From Aquatica leii (lineage: Eukaryota; Arthropoda; Insecta; Coleoptera; Lampyridae): a stretch of DNA of 64,000 nt. Shown one piece after another: positions 1-11,019 of the stretch. A program made the translations under genes and the position numbers. Within the stretch, counting starts at the first letter, position 1, and the number at the start of each line of letters is the position of its first letter. The stretch lies in the NCBI GenBank assembly GCA_035610365.1, contig CM069432.1:167398035-167462034 (forward strand), given 5' to 3'. Under the pieces are notes generated by a model. It was given only the letters and a program-made list of their open reading frames with translations. It was not told the origin of the DNA and ran no database searches.

Positions 1-171
1 TTTAGCGAATTCTTATGATTAAAAAAATACATTGAAATATTTAAGAACTCTTTTATTTTTAATCGAAATTCTAGTTTCTATTTATCGGATGTTTTAGTTT
101 TATCAGACAAAATCCGATCTATATAAACTACTCACAAAACACAATTAATAATTGGTTGTTATTCAGCATAA

Positions 172-278
172 AGGCGGTTTGACACTTATGTTAATTTTTG
201 TCTAAATTCGCAACAAAATTTAGTTGTGAATGTCATTCAAAATTTTGTCAAGTTACATACACCAAAGTTTGTGTGTAA
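172..278 (+). repeat. Left terminal inverted repeat of Harbinger element
   Basis: These 107 bases match the reverse complement of 3305-3411 with only a few substitutions. The first 50 or so bases are identical. It begins AGGCGGTTTG immediately after the TAA target duplication. Confidence 0.95.
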
Positions 279-465
279 ATTTTGTATTAAATTTTGTAGG
301 TAATTTTAAACGTATGCGTGTATGCAACGATCACAAAACTTTATACAAAATTTTGTCTGAATTCATGCGCATTAGTACGGTTTTATTGCGGTTTTATGTA
401 TTATTTGTTTACAAAATAGAAATTTTAGAGGTTAGGTATATTGGTTGTTATTGTTAATAATTACA

Positions 466-1861
466 ATGGACGAAAATTTACTGTTAGTCAGTGCATCATT
501 TTTAAATGTAATTGAAACTACTGGGGTTGTATTACTACATGAAAAAAAAAAGAAAACTAAAAGACTGTGGATGAGATCTTGGTTAAGCAAACGACACATG
601 GGAAGAGGAATTTTAAACATGTTGAACAATGAGTTGGCAATGAATGATCCAAATGGCTACAAAAACTATTTAAGATTAAAACATGATCAGTTTAATTGGA
701 TTCTTAGATTGATTGAAACTGATATTAGGAAACAGGATACATTTATGAGGCAAGCAATATCGCCAAAAAATAAGTAAGTGTGAAATAATACCGACTATTT
801 GTTTGCATGTTTTCTATTGTTAAAAGATACTGTTTGTACTAATTCAATATACGTAGTTAATTATTTGTACTTTTCAGATTAGAAATTACGCTAAGATTCT
901 TAGCAACAGGAGAAACCTACCGTTCACTTATGTATACTTCACGAATACATGAAAGCAGTATTTCTAGATTTTTTCCAGAAGTTTGTAATGCTATAATTAA
1001 ACGCTTAGTAAATGTATATATAAAAGTAAGTATATGGATGCATATATGTATATATGGAAAATACAATAATTAATTTTTTTCAAGACTCCTTTAAATATTG
1101 AGTGTTGGCAAAATATTGCGGATGAGTTTAGTACAATATGGAACTTTCTTCATTGTATTGGGGCTCTGGATGGCCGCCACATAGCTTTTCGTGCACCTAC
1201 ATCCGATGGTTCTTACTACCATAACTATAAAGGGCAAAACAGTATAGTTTTGTTAGCATTGGCAGATGCAAATTATAAATTTACTTATGTAAATCTTGGG
1301 GCAAATGGTCGTATAAGTGATGGTGGAGTATTTCAGCAATGTCAGTTATCAAATGCTTTACAAAATAACTCATTAAATCTTCCACCTTCTGAATGTTTGC
1401 CTGGTGGACAGATTAAAGTCCCATATATGATCGTGGCGGATGATGCTTTTCCACTTGGCGAACATTTAATGAAGCCTTACCCTCAACGAGGGCTTACATA
1501 TGAGTGTAGAATATTTAATTATAGATTATCACGAGCACGCAGAATAATCGAGAATAGTTTTGGGATATTAGTAAATCGATTTAGGGTACTTTTAAGTCCT
1601 ATAAACTTGTCGGCTACCAAAGTAGAAAACATAACGTTATGTTGTGTAATTCTACACAATTTTTTATGTACCCAGAATAGGAACGTGCGTATAAAAACCA
1701 ATATTGCAGAAAAGGATAATTTACATAAGATATGCGAACAAGGGGGAAATCAATCTACTAATACTGCAAGAGAAATTCGTGATGAGCTTAAAAGGTTTTT
1801 TAATTCGCCAGAGGGCAAAGTGGAGTGGCAAGATCGAGCCATTGCAAATAATAATATGTAA
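466..1861 (+). CDS. PIF/Harbinger transposase (spliced, three exons)
   Basis: DDE-fold nuclease of the DDE_Tnp_4/HARBI1 type that cuts and rejoins the element's ends. Exons read 466-773, 878-1025 and 1085-1861, with GTAAGT donors and AG acceptors. The joined frame is open for 410 residues, about the usual family length. The N-terminal part holds the helical region (LRFLATGETYRSL at the exon 1/2 join). The catalytic domain has Asp in LDGRH (codon 1169-1171), Asp in VADDAF (1439-1444) and Glu in IIENSFG (1550-1552), a spacing of about 35 residues that fits Harbinger. The ATG at 466 is the first in frame with the conserved N-terminus. It converges with the minus-strand MADF gene inside the same inverted ends. 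No frameshift or stop is visible, so it may be functional. Confidence 0.9.
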
Positions 1862-2008
1862 ATTTAAAAAAATTAAATTTGTGCTTGTTCATTTCCATAC
1901 TTGCAACTTATTTTTAAGTTTACATTAGGAATCTTGTTAGGAAATATGCAGGTGTGAATTTCATAGTAAATTCTAATCACGATAAATAAAAATTGTAAAA
2001 GTAAACAG

Positions 2009-3010
2009 TTATTTATTATTTAATGCAGCATATAAAATTTTTGTTATTTCTAACTCGACCTCGAATCTTTTTGCTTCATCAAAAATTTTATCTAATCGTG
2101 ATGCCACAAAATCACAAAAAAGTTGGCTTTCACTTTTTGGTTGTGGTATTTTTGATTTAGTGTTTATAGTATTTGATAACACATTCATCGCAATAGTTGC
2201 CTCACTTAAGAAATTATCACTATTTTTTTATTTCCTTTCAATTTTTCTTCTTTTATTCAAAGAAGACATACTTGGCGATGGTGACACTATTGAATGGTGC
2301 AATAATCGTTCTCCTGTTGTTTCATCACATAAATATAAATTATCGTTCTGAAAACAAATTTTTTAAATTCCACTTTTGTTCCTACATTTTAGTGATACTT
2401 ACTATAATGCATGGTACTGAGTTTTCTTCTTGATTTTGCTTCAAACTGTCATTCGACGACAATGGCGTAGGACACGTTGCATCTTTTACAGGCTCAACTG
2501 TGATTAAATCATCGTTATGAAGTTCCTCATCCTAAAAAAAGAATTAAGTTTGACAAACAAAGTAGTTGTTTTAACACTTACTATTTCGATGGGTTCACTC
2601 TGACTTATTGAGATGGAATCTATTGACAAGCGTGGCAGGTTGTGCTCCAACACAAAGTACATTAGTGTGTAATACCACAGTGTCGGAACATACACCTAAA
2701 GATAAATCAAACATTACTTTTTAATAGTGTGTAAATTAAAAGCAATTACGTCTTCGTCATCAGCTCCACTCTTTTGAGAAGCTACAACCTTTTTGTATTC
2801 GGTCATAAAATTGCTTTTTAACGCATTAAATTTAGTTTTTATATCGGAAGCAGTTACATCTTTTTTATAAATATTTAAATGTGCTTGAATATTTTCTAAA
2901 GCCTTTGCTCTAGCATGTCTGTTTTTATAATCTTTGCTTTTTACAGCATATAAACAAGGATACTTTTGGTATTCATTAATTAGTTCGGTCTCCTGTTCTT
3001 GACTCCACAT
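2009..3010 (-). pseudogene. Harbinger accessory MADF-domain protein, one in-frame stop
   Basis: Second gene of the Harbinger element. Such Myb/MADF proteins bind DNA and help the transposase enter the nucleus. Four exons can be read on the minus strand: 3010-2750, 2695-2582, 2531-2403 and 2347-2009, all phase 0 with GT/AG borders. Residues 1-100 or so form a MADF domain (W at residue 2, YPCLYAVKSKDYKNR, then VYVPTLWYY across the first intron). An acidic linker follows, then a KRRK basic patch. A TAA at 2230-2228 interrupts the frame. Downstream of it the same frame continues for another 72 codons, with a BESS-like C-terminal helix region, to a stop at 2011-2009. The product would otherwise be 280 residues. 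The truncated form keeps the whole MADF domain. The stop could be a real mutation or a sequence error. Confidence 0.75.
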
Positions 3011-3304
3011 TACAAAACAGCGTTGTGTTTATATTTTCAATACAGTTTCAACAACAAAATCACGCAGTGTACTACCAGAACACCCAACAGATGTATTTTA
3101 CTATTTACTCAAATAGTGTATGTAATACACCGGACACCGAAAAAAAATTAAACACGCACGTACATATAACCTTAAACCATCACGCTTAAACGCTTAAAAA
3201 CAGCTGGAAACCGACAAACCACAACGCACCACTTTTGCGCATTTTCTGTTAAACGGAATTTAGAACAGGTTCTAAAAAATTTTGTGTAAAATTATGAATA
3301 AAAC

Positions 3305-3411
3305 TTACACACAAACTTTGGTGTATGTAACTTGACAAAATTTTGTATGAAATTGACAACTAAATTTTGTTGCGAATTTAGACAAAAATTAACATAAGTG
3401 TCAAACCGCCT
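3305..3411 (-). repeat. Right terminal inverted repeat of Harbinger element
   Basis: Reverse complement of the left end. The outer part is identical, and differences start about 55 bases in. It ends at 3411 next to the TAA copy at 3412-3414. Confidence 0.95.
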
Positions 3412-3414
3412 TAA

Positions 3415-3870
3415 GGAGTAAATTTACTTATATTAAGTAATTTACACTATTAATGCCGTAAATTAATTAATAACTGATGGCATATATGTTATTTTGTAAT
3501 TGTGTAGATAATTCAGTGGCTAATGAAAACATTGGTAAATTTTAATTTAATTTGATGTTATAATGCAGTGGCATTTTGTGAACTAAAGATTTACAGTACA
3601 TGTCTAAACACTAAAGAGACTGTCTTTAAAAGCATGTTTTATAAAATATTTTCAATATATGTAATTTATTTTTAATTTGCAATTAATATACACGTGATTA
3701 GCAGTTATTACTGTTTGCATATTTACACGTAGACGTTCTCATATAATTAAATTATAATTACTATAGATTAAATTATATTTAAAGTAAACAACATTTATAA
3801 CAATGTTAAATAATACATGTTTTCTAAAAGTATTATTTACAATAAGACTACTAGGAGTATTAATTAATGA
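3415..3870. other. AT-rich spacer
   Basis: AT-rich DNA between the Harbinger element and the 3' end of cuticular gene 1. I see no coding or repeat structure that I can name. Confidence 0.5.
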
Positions 3871-3875
3871 TTTAC

Positions 3876-4302
3876 TTAGATATCAAAGAAATGGGGTGAT
3901 GGTGGTGCAGTTAAATATGCAGCATGAAGAACGGCGAGATGTTCAGCTTTAGCGTGTGCTACTTCAGGTGTGTCGATTACTTGCACTGGAATATCAGTAC
4001 CAACAGCATGTACACCATGAGCACCAGAAGAAAATTGTGTTTGTCTAAGGATACCGTAAGGATCGATGTAAGAAAAAGCACCATTTACGTTTCCAAAAGC
4101 ATCACGTTGTTCTACTCTTGAAATTCCGGGAACATCTAATTTTAAATTGTAGTTTCCCAATGTATCATGAGTGACAGCTACGGTGTCAATAGGTTGAGCA
4201 AGAGTCGTTGCAAAAAGAGCAGCAAATACGATCTGTTAAGAAAATATATTAATTTATATTATTTTAATAATTACTGTTTTAAAAAATTACCAAAAATTGC
4301 AT
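3876..4302 (-). CDS. Cuticular protein 1 (RR-like domain plus 18-residue motif)
   Basis: Secreted structural protein of insect cuticle. Two coding exons: 4302-4291 (ATG plus three codons) and 4232-3876, split by a 58-base GT/AG intron; 122 residues. Residues 1-16 form a signal peptide cut near LA|QP. Residues about 29-86 resemble the Rebers-Riddiford chitin-binding domain (GNYNLKLDVPG, GAFSYIDPYG, GVHAVGTDIPV). Residues about 86-110 carry the cuticular 18-residue motif (DTPEVAHAKAEHL). The start is chosen from the four-residue first exon found in all six genes of the cluster. The 12-base exon inside the signal peptide is a known hallmark of insect cuticular genes. It is closest in the window to gene 5, including VAVTHDTLGNYN and the AHAKAEHLAVLHAAYL stretch. 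Exact family naming (RR-3-like or unclassified) is uncertain. Confidence 0.92.
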
Positions 4303-4368
4303 TTTAAGTGTTTCTTGTTGTTGATGGTGAAAACAAAACTAGAATAAATTTTAGTATAACGTTTAAAG

Positions 4369-4376
4369 TATATATA
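4369..4376 (-). promoter_or_regulatory. TATA-like box of cuticular gene 1
   Basis: TATATATA on the minus strand, 67-74 bases upstream of the ATG. A TATA-like box at about this spacing precedes every cuticular gene in the window. Confidence 0.6.
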
Positions 4377-4399
4377 CTAAAATTGAGTGTTAAAGAGAT

Positions 4400-5290
4400 T
4401 GTAAAATTTGGTGGTTAAATAATTTTATTTACTTAAGTAAAATTCCACTTAGGAAATATAAACAAAATTAATTTGGTTTACAAAATAAACAAGTAATTAA
4501 AAACACTGGTAAAATGTTGAACAAACAAAACTATTAGATATCGTTTCTTTTATTGTTATTTTTGCCGTAGGAAATTTGAGATTGCTTTATGTTTAAAAAT
4601 CTTGTTTTATCTACATTTAGCTGATTTAGGAGATTTAGCGATATTTAGTTACATGTTATTACAAACTATGTAAAAAAAATTGCCGCCTAATTTTAATGAT
4701 AATTATAATAATCCCTTGCTTAAATTAACATGTATTAAAACAATAAAGCTTTTGTTATGATAATCTGTTAAAATGCATTTTATGTATTGCAGTATTGGGA
4801 TTGATTCTATATACATAAAATAAAAACTTTATTTGTTTTTTTGTTTTCTTAAATAATAACTAGGTATACAGAAACGGCACTAGTTTTCTAGCGCTAGTTG
4901 CTACTATAAAATATGATACAGCAAGAAATTGACATAGACATACAATACATAAAAATAACTGATTATAAAATTGTTTAGATTTTTTCAAGCAACCGATAAA
5001 AAAGCCTCGACAGTTTTGCAGAAAGGCGTTTTGCTTTTTTTTTAGTATTTATTATTAATATTATCAAATCAAACTGAAAAAAAACTTTAATACATTATTT
5101 TAATATGCTTATGTTTTATTGAAGACAGCAAATGTAATGAATTCGTCAGTCAAAACGTTTAGTAAACGAAAACACAATGGCCATTACTCACAATCTTATC
5201 AAATAATTAAATGTGCAATTAAATGTTTGTATATTTGTAGGAAATTATGAATAAATTAAGTAGACAAAATACAAATAGATAGGTAATCCG
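4400..5290. other. AT-rich spacer upstream of cuticular gene 1
   Basis: No gene or named repeat seen. There are poly(A)/poly(T) runs, for example near 5031-5044. The DNA is low in complexity and rich in AT. Confidence 0.5.
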
Positions 5291-5300
5291 ACTCATCTGA

Positions 5301-6023
5301 GTCTCAACAAAAGTTGCATAATAAAAGAGATATTACTGTTACTTTTTTTGTTATTGTTCTTAAGGGGTGTTAAACACCTTAAAGAAGGGTTATTAACGCT
5401 AAAACTATTAATAAACAACTTGTGAAAAGTGAATCTAAATTTAAACAATAATTATACGATATATACGATAAACGTTTGGCCCTGCTTGGTCAACGAACAT
5501 CTTTGTGTCATCCAATGGATTAGCTAGAATTGGTTATCCCTTTTTCTATAAAATTAGTTGATAAAATACTGGAAGCAATTATTATCTGAATGTACGTCGA
5601 CAAATGCGGTTTCTTCAAGATTATAATCATGTAGTTCGCGAACGTTTAGGTAATGTGTAAAATAAATGGATTGGTCTAGGTGGTCTTGTTTCATGGCCTC
5701 CTCGATCACTTGATTTCTATTTATGGGGCGTTGTTATAACGACCATGGTATGCAACAACGAATTGATTCATTTAGATCTTCGCAACCGCGTTGAGACAGC
5801 TGCGACGACAATTCGATTACCAATGCCTAGAAAATTATGGCAATTTATGGATACGTCAACGGAAACTTGCATTCAACTCGACGGTTAATTTAAACAAGTA
5901 GTGTAAAGTAGATTCCATAAAAAAATAAAACAAATTGTTTTATGTAATATACTTAATTGCCACTTAAAAATAAAAAACATTTAATTTTATTTATCTCTCT
6001 TATTATGCAACTTTTGTTAAGAC
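5301..6023 (+). mobile_element. Mariner-like DNA transposon remnant
   Basis: Inverted ends of about 33 bp: CTCAACAAAAGTTGCATAAT from 5303 onward, and its near-complement at about 5991-6023. The plus strand between about 5590 and 5887 reads as a decayed mariner/Tc1 transposase C-terminus. Recognisable pieces are LQDYNHVVRERLG, WIGLGG, SWPPRSLDFYLWG and LWQFMDTS. The usual segment between RS and LDF is missing, and there are stops. The remainder is unreadable. A motif ending ACACCCTGTAT near 6088-6100 could mark an older outer end, but no partner was found on the left. Confidence 0.75.
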
Positions 6024-6109
6024 ATCTGTACGTTAATGACCTTTTAAAATACAGAATCACTTCTTGAAAATAAAATCATAAGACCGTAGACACCCTGTAT
6101 AGAGTAGAC

Positions 6110-6990
6110 TAATACACTGCAGTGAACTCAAAAAAATACATTGAACTTTTAATGGTGATTAGTGATTTGATACATTCAACAACACATACATAGTAAAAAG
6201 CGTTATGTATCTAAAAATTAAATATTACTACAAATTTGTTATAAATCAGTACATAGAACACCACCGTCAAAATTAGACTAATAAAGAAATGGTTAAGGTA
6301 AGTAATAGAAAAATAACAATACTGTCAAATTAGTTTTGCAAATGCAAATTTTAAAATAAATAAGTAAATCTTCAAAAAATTAAAAATATTCAAAACTTTA
6401 TAAGAACCGTCGCTGAATTTCTCAAACACATTCTCTACCTATGATAATACATTTTTGTACCAATGAACATAACTTTTAGATCGATACGTAGATTATACAT
6501 TTCTGTTATTGCTTGGGTACTTTCGTAACGTTAATTTTAACTTTGATTAATTAATATCTTTTTCTTGTTGTATGTGTGTCCGATTAAAACGTTTTTAACA
6601 AAAAGTATACTGATAACATTAAAATTTAGAAAAACGAACATCTACAGCACGACGTTTAACTACCTAGGCGTTACAATTTAGATTTTTGTAAAACAAATTG
6701 ATTGAGTTAATAGTTGAACAATAAACTATTGCAGTATTTGTATAAAAAAATATGCAAATATCAGTGAAAATGTTTTAAACGACTAACACATTAATAAGTG
6801 TTTTTTTTTAATTAATGCAAACATTATTTAAAATATGGGACAGTTTATTAGAAATTAGTATTTTAAGTATGTAACATTATAGTCTTATAAATAACATCTA
6901 AAACCGCTACTGGTATCATTCATTCACATTTTGCGTAATACCATTGCTAACACTTAAAAGTATTATGTGGCAAACTTTTGTAAACATTAA
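6110..6990. other. AT-rich spacer
   Basis: No coding structure seen. The part from about 6830 is the 3' flank of cuticular gene 2 and resembles the flank of gene 3. Confidence 0.45.
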
Positions 6991-7018
6991 ATTAACATTA
7001 TACCACAATTTGTAAGTT

Positions 7019-7445
7019 TTAAAAATCAAAAAAATGTGGAGAAAGTGGTGCAGTTAAATATGCTGCGTGGAGGATAGCAAGATGTTCTGCTTTGGCTTGA
7101 GCAACTTCAAGTGTGTCTGGAACTGGTACTGGAATATCGGTACCAACAGCGTGTACTCCATGAGCTCCTGACGTGAATTGAGTTTGTCTAACAATACCAT
7201 AAGGATCAATATACGAGAAAGCTCCATTTACGTTTCCAAAAATATCACGGTGTTCAACTCTTGAAATTCCGGGCACATCAAATTGAAGATTGTAATTTCC
7301 TAAAGTGTCTTGATTCACAGCTACTGTATCGATAGGCTGAGCAAGTGTTGATATTAGAAGAGTAGCAAATACAACCTGTTAACAAATACATTATATTAGA
7401 TTAGTTTTACTACATTACGCTGATAGCAATTACCAAGAAAAGCAT
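7019..7445 (-). CDS. Cuticular protein 2 (RR-like domain plus altered 18-residue motif)
   Basis: Secreted cuticle protein of 122 residues. Exons are 7445-7434 (MLFL) and 7375-7019, with a 58-base intron. The signal peptide is residues 1-16 (ends STLA|QP). The RR-like domain spans about residues 29-86 (FDVPGISRVEHRD, GAFSYIDPYGIVRQTQF). In the 18-residue motif the invariant Pro of DTPEV is Leu (DTLEV; codon CTT where gene 3 has CCT). It is a tandem duplicate of gene 3, with matching flanks. The altered Pro is the only departure from the motif core and could be a relaxed position or a functional shift. Confidence 0.92.
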
Positions 7446-7513
7446 TTTTAATGTTTGTCGTTATTGCTTCTAAGCACTAAGTTAGAATACGTTTATATAA
7501 AGTATTTATGGTC

Positions 7514-7523
7514 TATTTATATA
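7514..7523 (-). promoter_or_regulatory. TATA box of cuticular gene 2
   Basis: TATATAAATA on the minus strand, about 70 bases before the ATG. The aligned position in gene 3 also keeps a TATAAATA. A second TATATAAA lies closer to the gene at 7499-7492 but is not conserved in gene 3, so the distal box is the better call. Confidence 0.6.
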
Positions 7524-7729
7524 AAAGTATAGTAAATTATAAACAAGTTTAACAAAAAAAAAACAAGTATTAACATAATTTTTTGCACTCAAAACTAATT
7601 TAATTGAATGTCCTTGAGTGTTTTTAGTAAAACACACGGTAACCTAACTTGTATTAAGCGATAATATTGTAGATAATGGAAACTTTATTTTGAAAGTGAC
7701 TAACTCTTTAATTACATATTTGTAACATT

Positions 7730-8580
7730 TGGTTATAATTTTTTAGGTGTTTATAAAAAATATAAATTATTATATGTTTCTATATCGTGATAAAAATCGT
7801 ACCTTCTTCTTATGTCGGCACATAGAATCAGGTATAAAAGACATAAGAAATAATTGTTTAATTACTAGTGAAAACTTTGAGGCATGTAAAAAAAATTGCA
7901 AAGAGATTCAAAATATTTCATATTTGTTGTACACCTAGAACTTTTAATTAGGACGTGTGTTACGTGTACTTATGTTTACAAATTTGAAAATAAAACTCAA
8001 TAGGTTTCGGTTCAAGAGATCTAATTTGAACAAATTTTGGATTAAGTTTAAGTAAAAATAACGGTTTTCATCTGACTTTTGTTTTTGGTTTAAACTGTAC
8101 AGTTATACAATTAAAATTAGTAACACATTTACAAATTAAAAAACCAGGTTTACTGTGTTATTTGTGGTTAATGCATTGACATTTTTAAAACTATGTATAA
8201 ATTTTGATTTATAACGCATTTTCTGTTTAAATTTTTATTTGCTTGCCACAATAACTATTAAAGAAATTTCTATTTTTTGGGATTAGTGTAGCAATTACTA
8301 CATTGATTAAAACACAGCGTGAACACAATTTAAATTATAAGAAGTGGTTTCCTATTCTTTATGGAGTATTGGTGACAAATCCAGTAGCAACAAAAATCAG
8401 TCATAATTATAAAGAGAGGTCTTGGAAAAGTAGTTGTTTGAAGATAAAGAATGCATTTTGTTGAACACTAAGTCTAACACTAATTAGTAAATTGATTTTT
8501 TTGATATATTAAATTCTGTTTTTTTATTGTTGTATTACACATACATTTTATTCAAATAACTAAAACATTTTTGATAGCAT
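7730..8580. other. AT-rich spacer
   Basis: Nothing recognisable. Short open frames occur, but none resembles a known protein. Confidence 0.45.
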
Positions 8581-8585
8581 TCAAA

Positions 8586-11010
8586 CTTAGGAGACTTTAA
8601 TGTAAGATTTTGTTCCAATGATACAAATGCCACTAAATTATGTGATCATTTTATGACATTTGGATATGTACAAACCATATTCAAAGAAACTAGATTTAAA
8701 AACTGTATAGACAACATATTCACCAATCTGAACTCAGATGATTTTATCACATCTACTGTAAATTGCGGCATATCAGATCATTATGGTCAAAAGATCAGCG
8801 CCAAATTACCTGGCAGATGTACCGAAAAACAACATACGAAACTCGTTCGTTTAATCACGTTACGCGGCCAATGTGCTATGCACAACAATCTAAGTAGTTT
8901 AAGCTGGAAGTTCATAGACAATCCGTTCGAAAACGTTTAGTAAGTTTAAACTCTTTCACGATTATTTCATAGATTTATTTAATACATCCTTTCCTTACAC
9001 CAAATTTTCAACAAAACAGCGTGATGGTGGAATAAAATGGTACAATGATAAACTCAAAAGCATGCGGGACAAATTAAACTTGCTAAATGATATGTACTCA
9101 AAATCCCCAACTCACGAACTGTATGCTACAAAAAATAAATACAAATACGCGTATAGGAACGAATTAAAACGTGCAAAGAGAGAAGAAACAGACAGATTGA
9201 TATACAACTCAAATAACGTAAGCAAATCTCTATGGGATATTGTAAACAAAAGATGCAACCGCAAACAGAAAAAAATGTTCATTAACAGCACCTTATCAGC
9301 AGACGACTTTAACAATTACTTTGTTAACGTTGGACATAATATCGTCAAAAACTTCCCTAAGCTAAACGGTGAAGGTATAATGCATGACCAGCCTACTTGT
9401 TTGGTTAATACCAATTTCAAATTTAACACAGTCACTTTCATACAAATCCGAGATATCTTAGTATCTATAAAGTCCAGTAAATCCAAAGATATATTTGGTC
9501 TATGCCCATATAACATAAAAGCAAACATTTCAAACCTTGTTTACCCTCTAACCAAACTAATTAATCTCTGTATAAATGAATCTGTTTTTCCTGACCCACT
9601 AAAAATTGCTTCAGTATTACCAATATACAAAAAAGGGGATGTACATGACCTATCCAACTACAGACCCATCTCTATTTTACCCAGTTTCTCTAAAGTTTTT
9701 GAGAAAGCTTTAGCAATACAAATCATAAATCACTTTGAATCAAATCATCTATTTAATGAAAAACAATACAGATTTCGCAAAAATAGAAGCACCACTGACG
9801 CAATTATTGATTTTGCTATGAATTTAATAGATGACTTTGAAAACAAAGAATATTCATTATCTATGTTTTTAGACCTCTCAAAGGCTTTTGATTCGGTATG
9901 CCATGAAACACTATTACATAAATTAGCAAACTATAAATTCGACCAAGCTAGCGTTAAATTAATAGCATCTTATCTAAAAAACAAACATCAAATAGTAAAC
10001 TTCAATGGAACTTCAAAAGTACTTCCTATCAACATTGGATTGCCACAAGGAAGCATACTAGGCCCATTGTTGTTTATAATATTTGTAAATTCATTTCCCA
10101 GCTGTATAGAGAGTACAGAAGGTGAGACACATATTGTACAATTTGCGGATGATACTACCCTCACCATAACGGATAAACACATAGAAAATGTTTTAGACAA
10201 ATGTATCGTGGCACAGTCAAAGGGCCTTGAATGGTTCTCATATAATAAACAACTCTTAAATACTGCGAAAACTAAGGAAATGTTGTTTACACTGAGACAC
10301 AGTAACTTAGACACCCAGAATGAATCTGTATGTTTCCTAGGAGTGCACCTCGATAGTAAACTAAACTGGCTTCATCACACCGATTTTATATCAAAGAAAT
10401 TAAGTAAAAACTTTTTCGCACTCAGAAATTTACAATCGAGTGTGTCCCCAAAAGTTCTACGAACATCGTATTTTGCCTTGTGCCACTCGATAATGTCCTA
10501 CGCAATTCTAGCGTGAGGTCACTCTACAGGTTGCCACCGAATATTCAGATTACAAAGACGAGCAATTAGAATAATAGCAAACTGCAGCTAAAGAAGTGAA
10601 TGTAAACAATACTTCATACAATATGAAATATTAACGCTACCGTGCATATATACTTTAGAATGCTTACTATTTGTCAAAAAACACATTAGTAACTTCTCGG
10701 AACAGTGTAGTATACATAAGCATCAAACTAGAGCTTGTAATCATCTCAGACCAGAATTTCAAAGAATAAAAAAAACTCAAACTGGGCCAAACCACTGGTC
10801 TATAAAATTCTACAATGAATTACCACTTAAAACTAAACAATTAGAATTAAGCCAATTTAAAACGACAGTAAAAAAATATTTAATAAATAAGGGATTCTAT
10901 AGCTTTAATGAGTACCTTAGCTGTAAACATATAATTTTGTAAGTACCTACTTAGACTGACGAGTGTAAATACTTTGTATATTAGCACGAAATATATATTA
11001 TTATTATAAA
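8586..11010 (+). mobile_element. 5'-truncated non-LTR (LINE) retrotransposon
   Basis: The element begins inside its endonuclease domain (NLGDFN), runs through a reverse transcriptase and a C-terminal tail to about 10940, and ends in an AT-rich 3' tail with an ATT-type repeat near 10997-11007. Truncation at the 5' side is the usual outcome of target-primed reverse transcription. The RT motifs place it among the Jockey/CR1/L2-like apurinic-endonuclease LINEs. The exact clade cannot be set without a phylogeny. Confidence 0.88.
8590..10938 (+). pseudogene. LINE endonuclease/reverse transcriptase, broken
   Basis: Nicking endonuclease plus reverse transcriptase that would copy the element's RNA at a target site. 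Seen: the endonuclease end (GDFN, then IDNIFTN and ISDHYG) at about 8590-8940. A frameshift follows near 8935, then an open RT frame from 8942 to 10516. RT blocks are SNYRPISILP, FRKNRSTTDA, FLDLSKAFDSV, GLPQGSILGPLLF and the catalytic FADDT (about 10141-10155). The first Gly of the usual YGFRK is Arg here. A TGA at 10514-10516 (where Trp is expected in AILAWG) and a TAA near 10589 break the C-terminal region. The rest can be read on to about 10938. Three lesions in all, with an intact catalytic core, so the insertion is fairly young. Confidence 0.88.
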
Positions 11011-11019
11011 CTAACACTT

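Larger units (their letters stand above)
172..3411 (+). mobile_element. PIF/Harbinger DNA transposon, near-complete
   Basis: Seen: the element starts AGGCGGTTTGACAC and ends with its exact reverse complement. It is flanked by TAA at 169-171 and TAA at 3412-3414. Both ends are near-identical inverted repeats of about 107 bp. Inside are two convergent spliced genes, a DDE transposase on plus (466-1861) and a MADF-domain gene on minus (2009-3010). Known: a 3-bp TWA target duplication plus a transposase and a separate Myb/MADF-type protein is the standard layout of animal PIF/Harbinger elements. The transposase frame is open after splicing, but the accessory gene carries one in-frame stop. The copy therefore looks young yet may not be fully autonomous. 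Confidence 0.95.
6830..7720 (-). repeat. Segmental duplication copy A (holds cuticular gene 2)
   Basis: This stretch aligns with 16920-17835 across the gene, its intron, its 3' flank (tails around ATTAACATTA) and about 200 bases of 5' flank (shared AATGTCCTTGAGTG and ATTGTAGATAAT). Substitutions and small indels are scattered. The copies are in the same orientation, about 10 kb apart. Confidence 0.85.

Noticed and set aside
7492..7499. Proximal TATATAAA of cuticular gene 2, apparently mutated in gene 3, suggesting promoter loss
   Set aside because: Both genes keep a TATAAATA about 70 bases before the ATG, the spacing seen near the other cuticular genes. The proximal copy is probably not the functional box.
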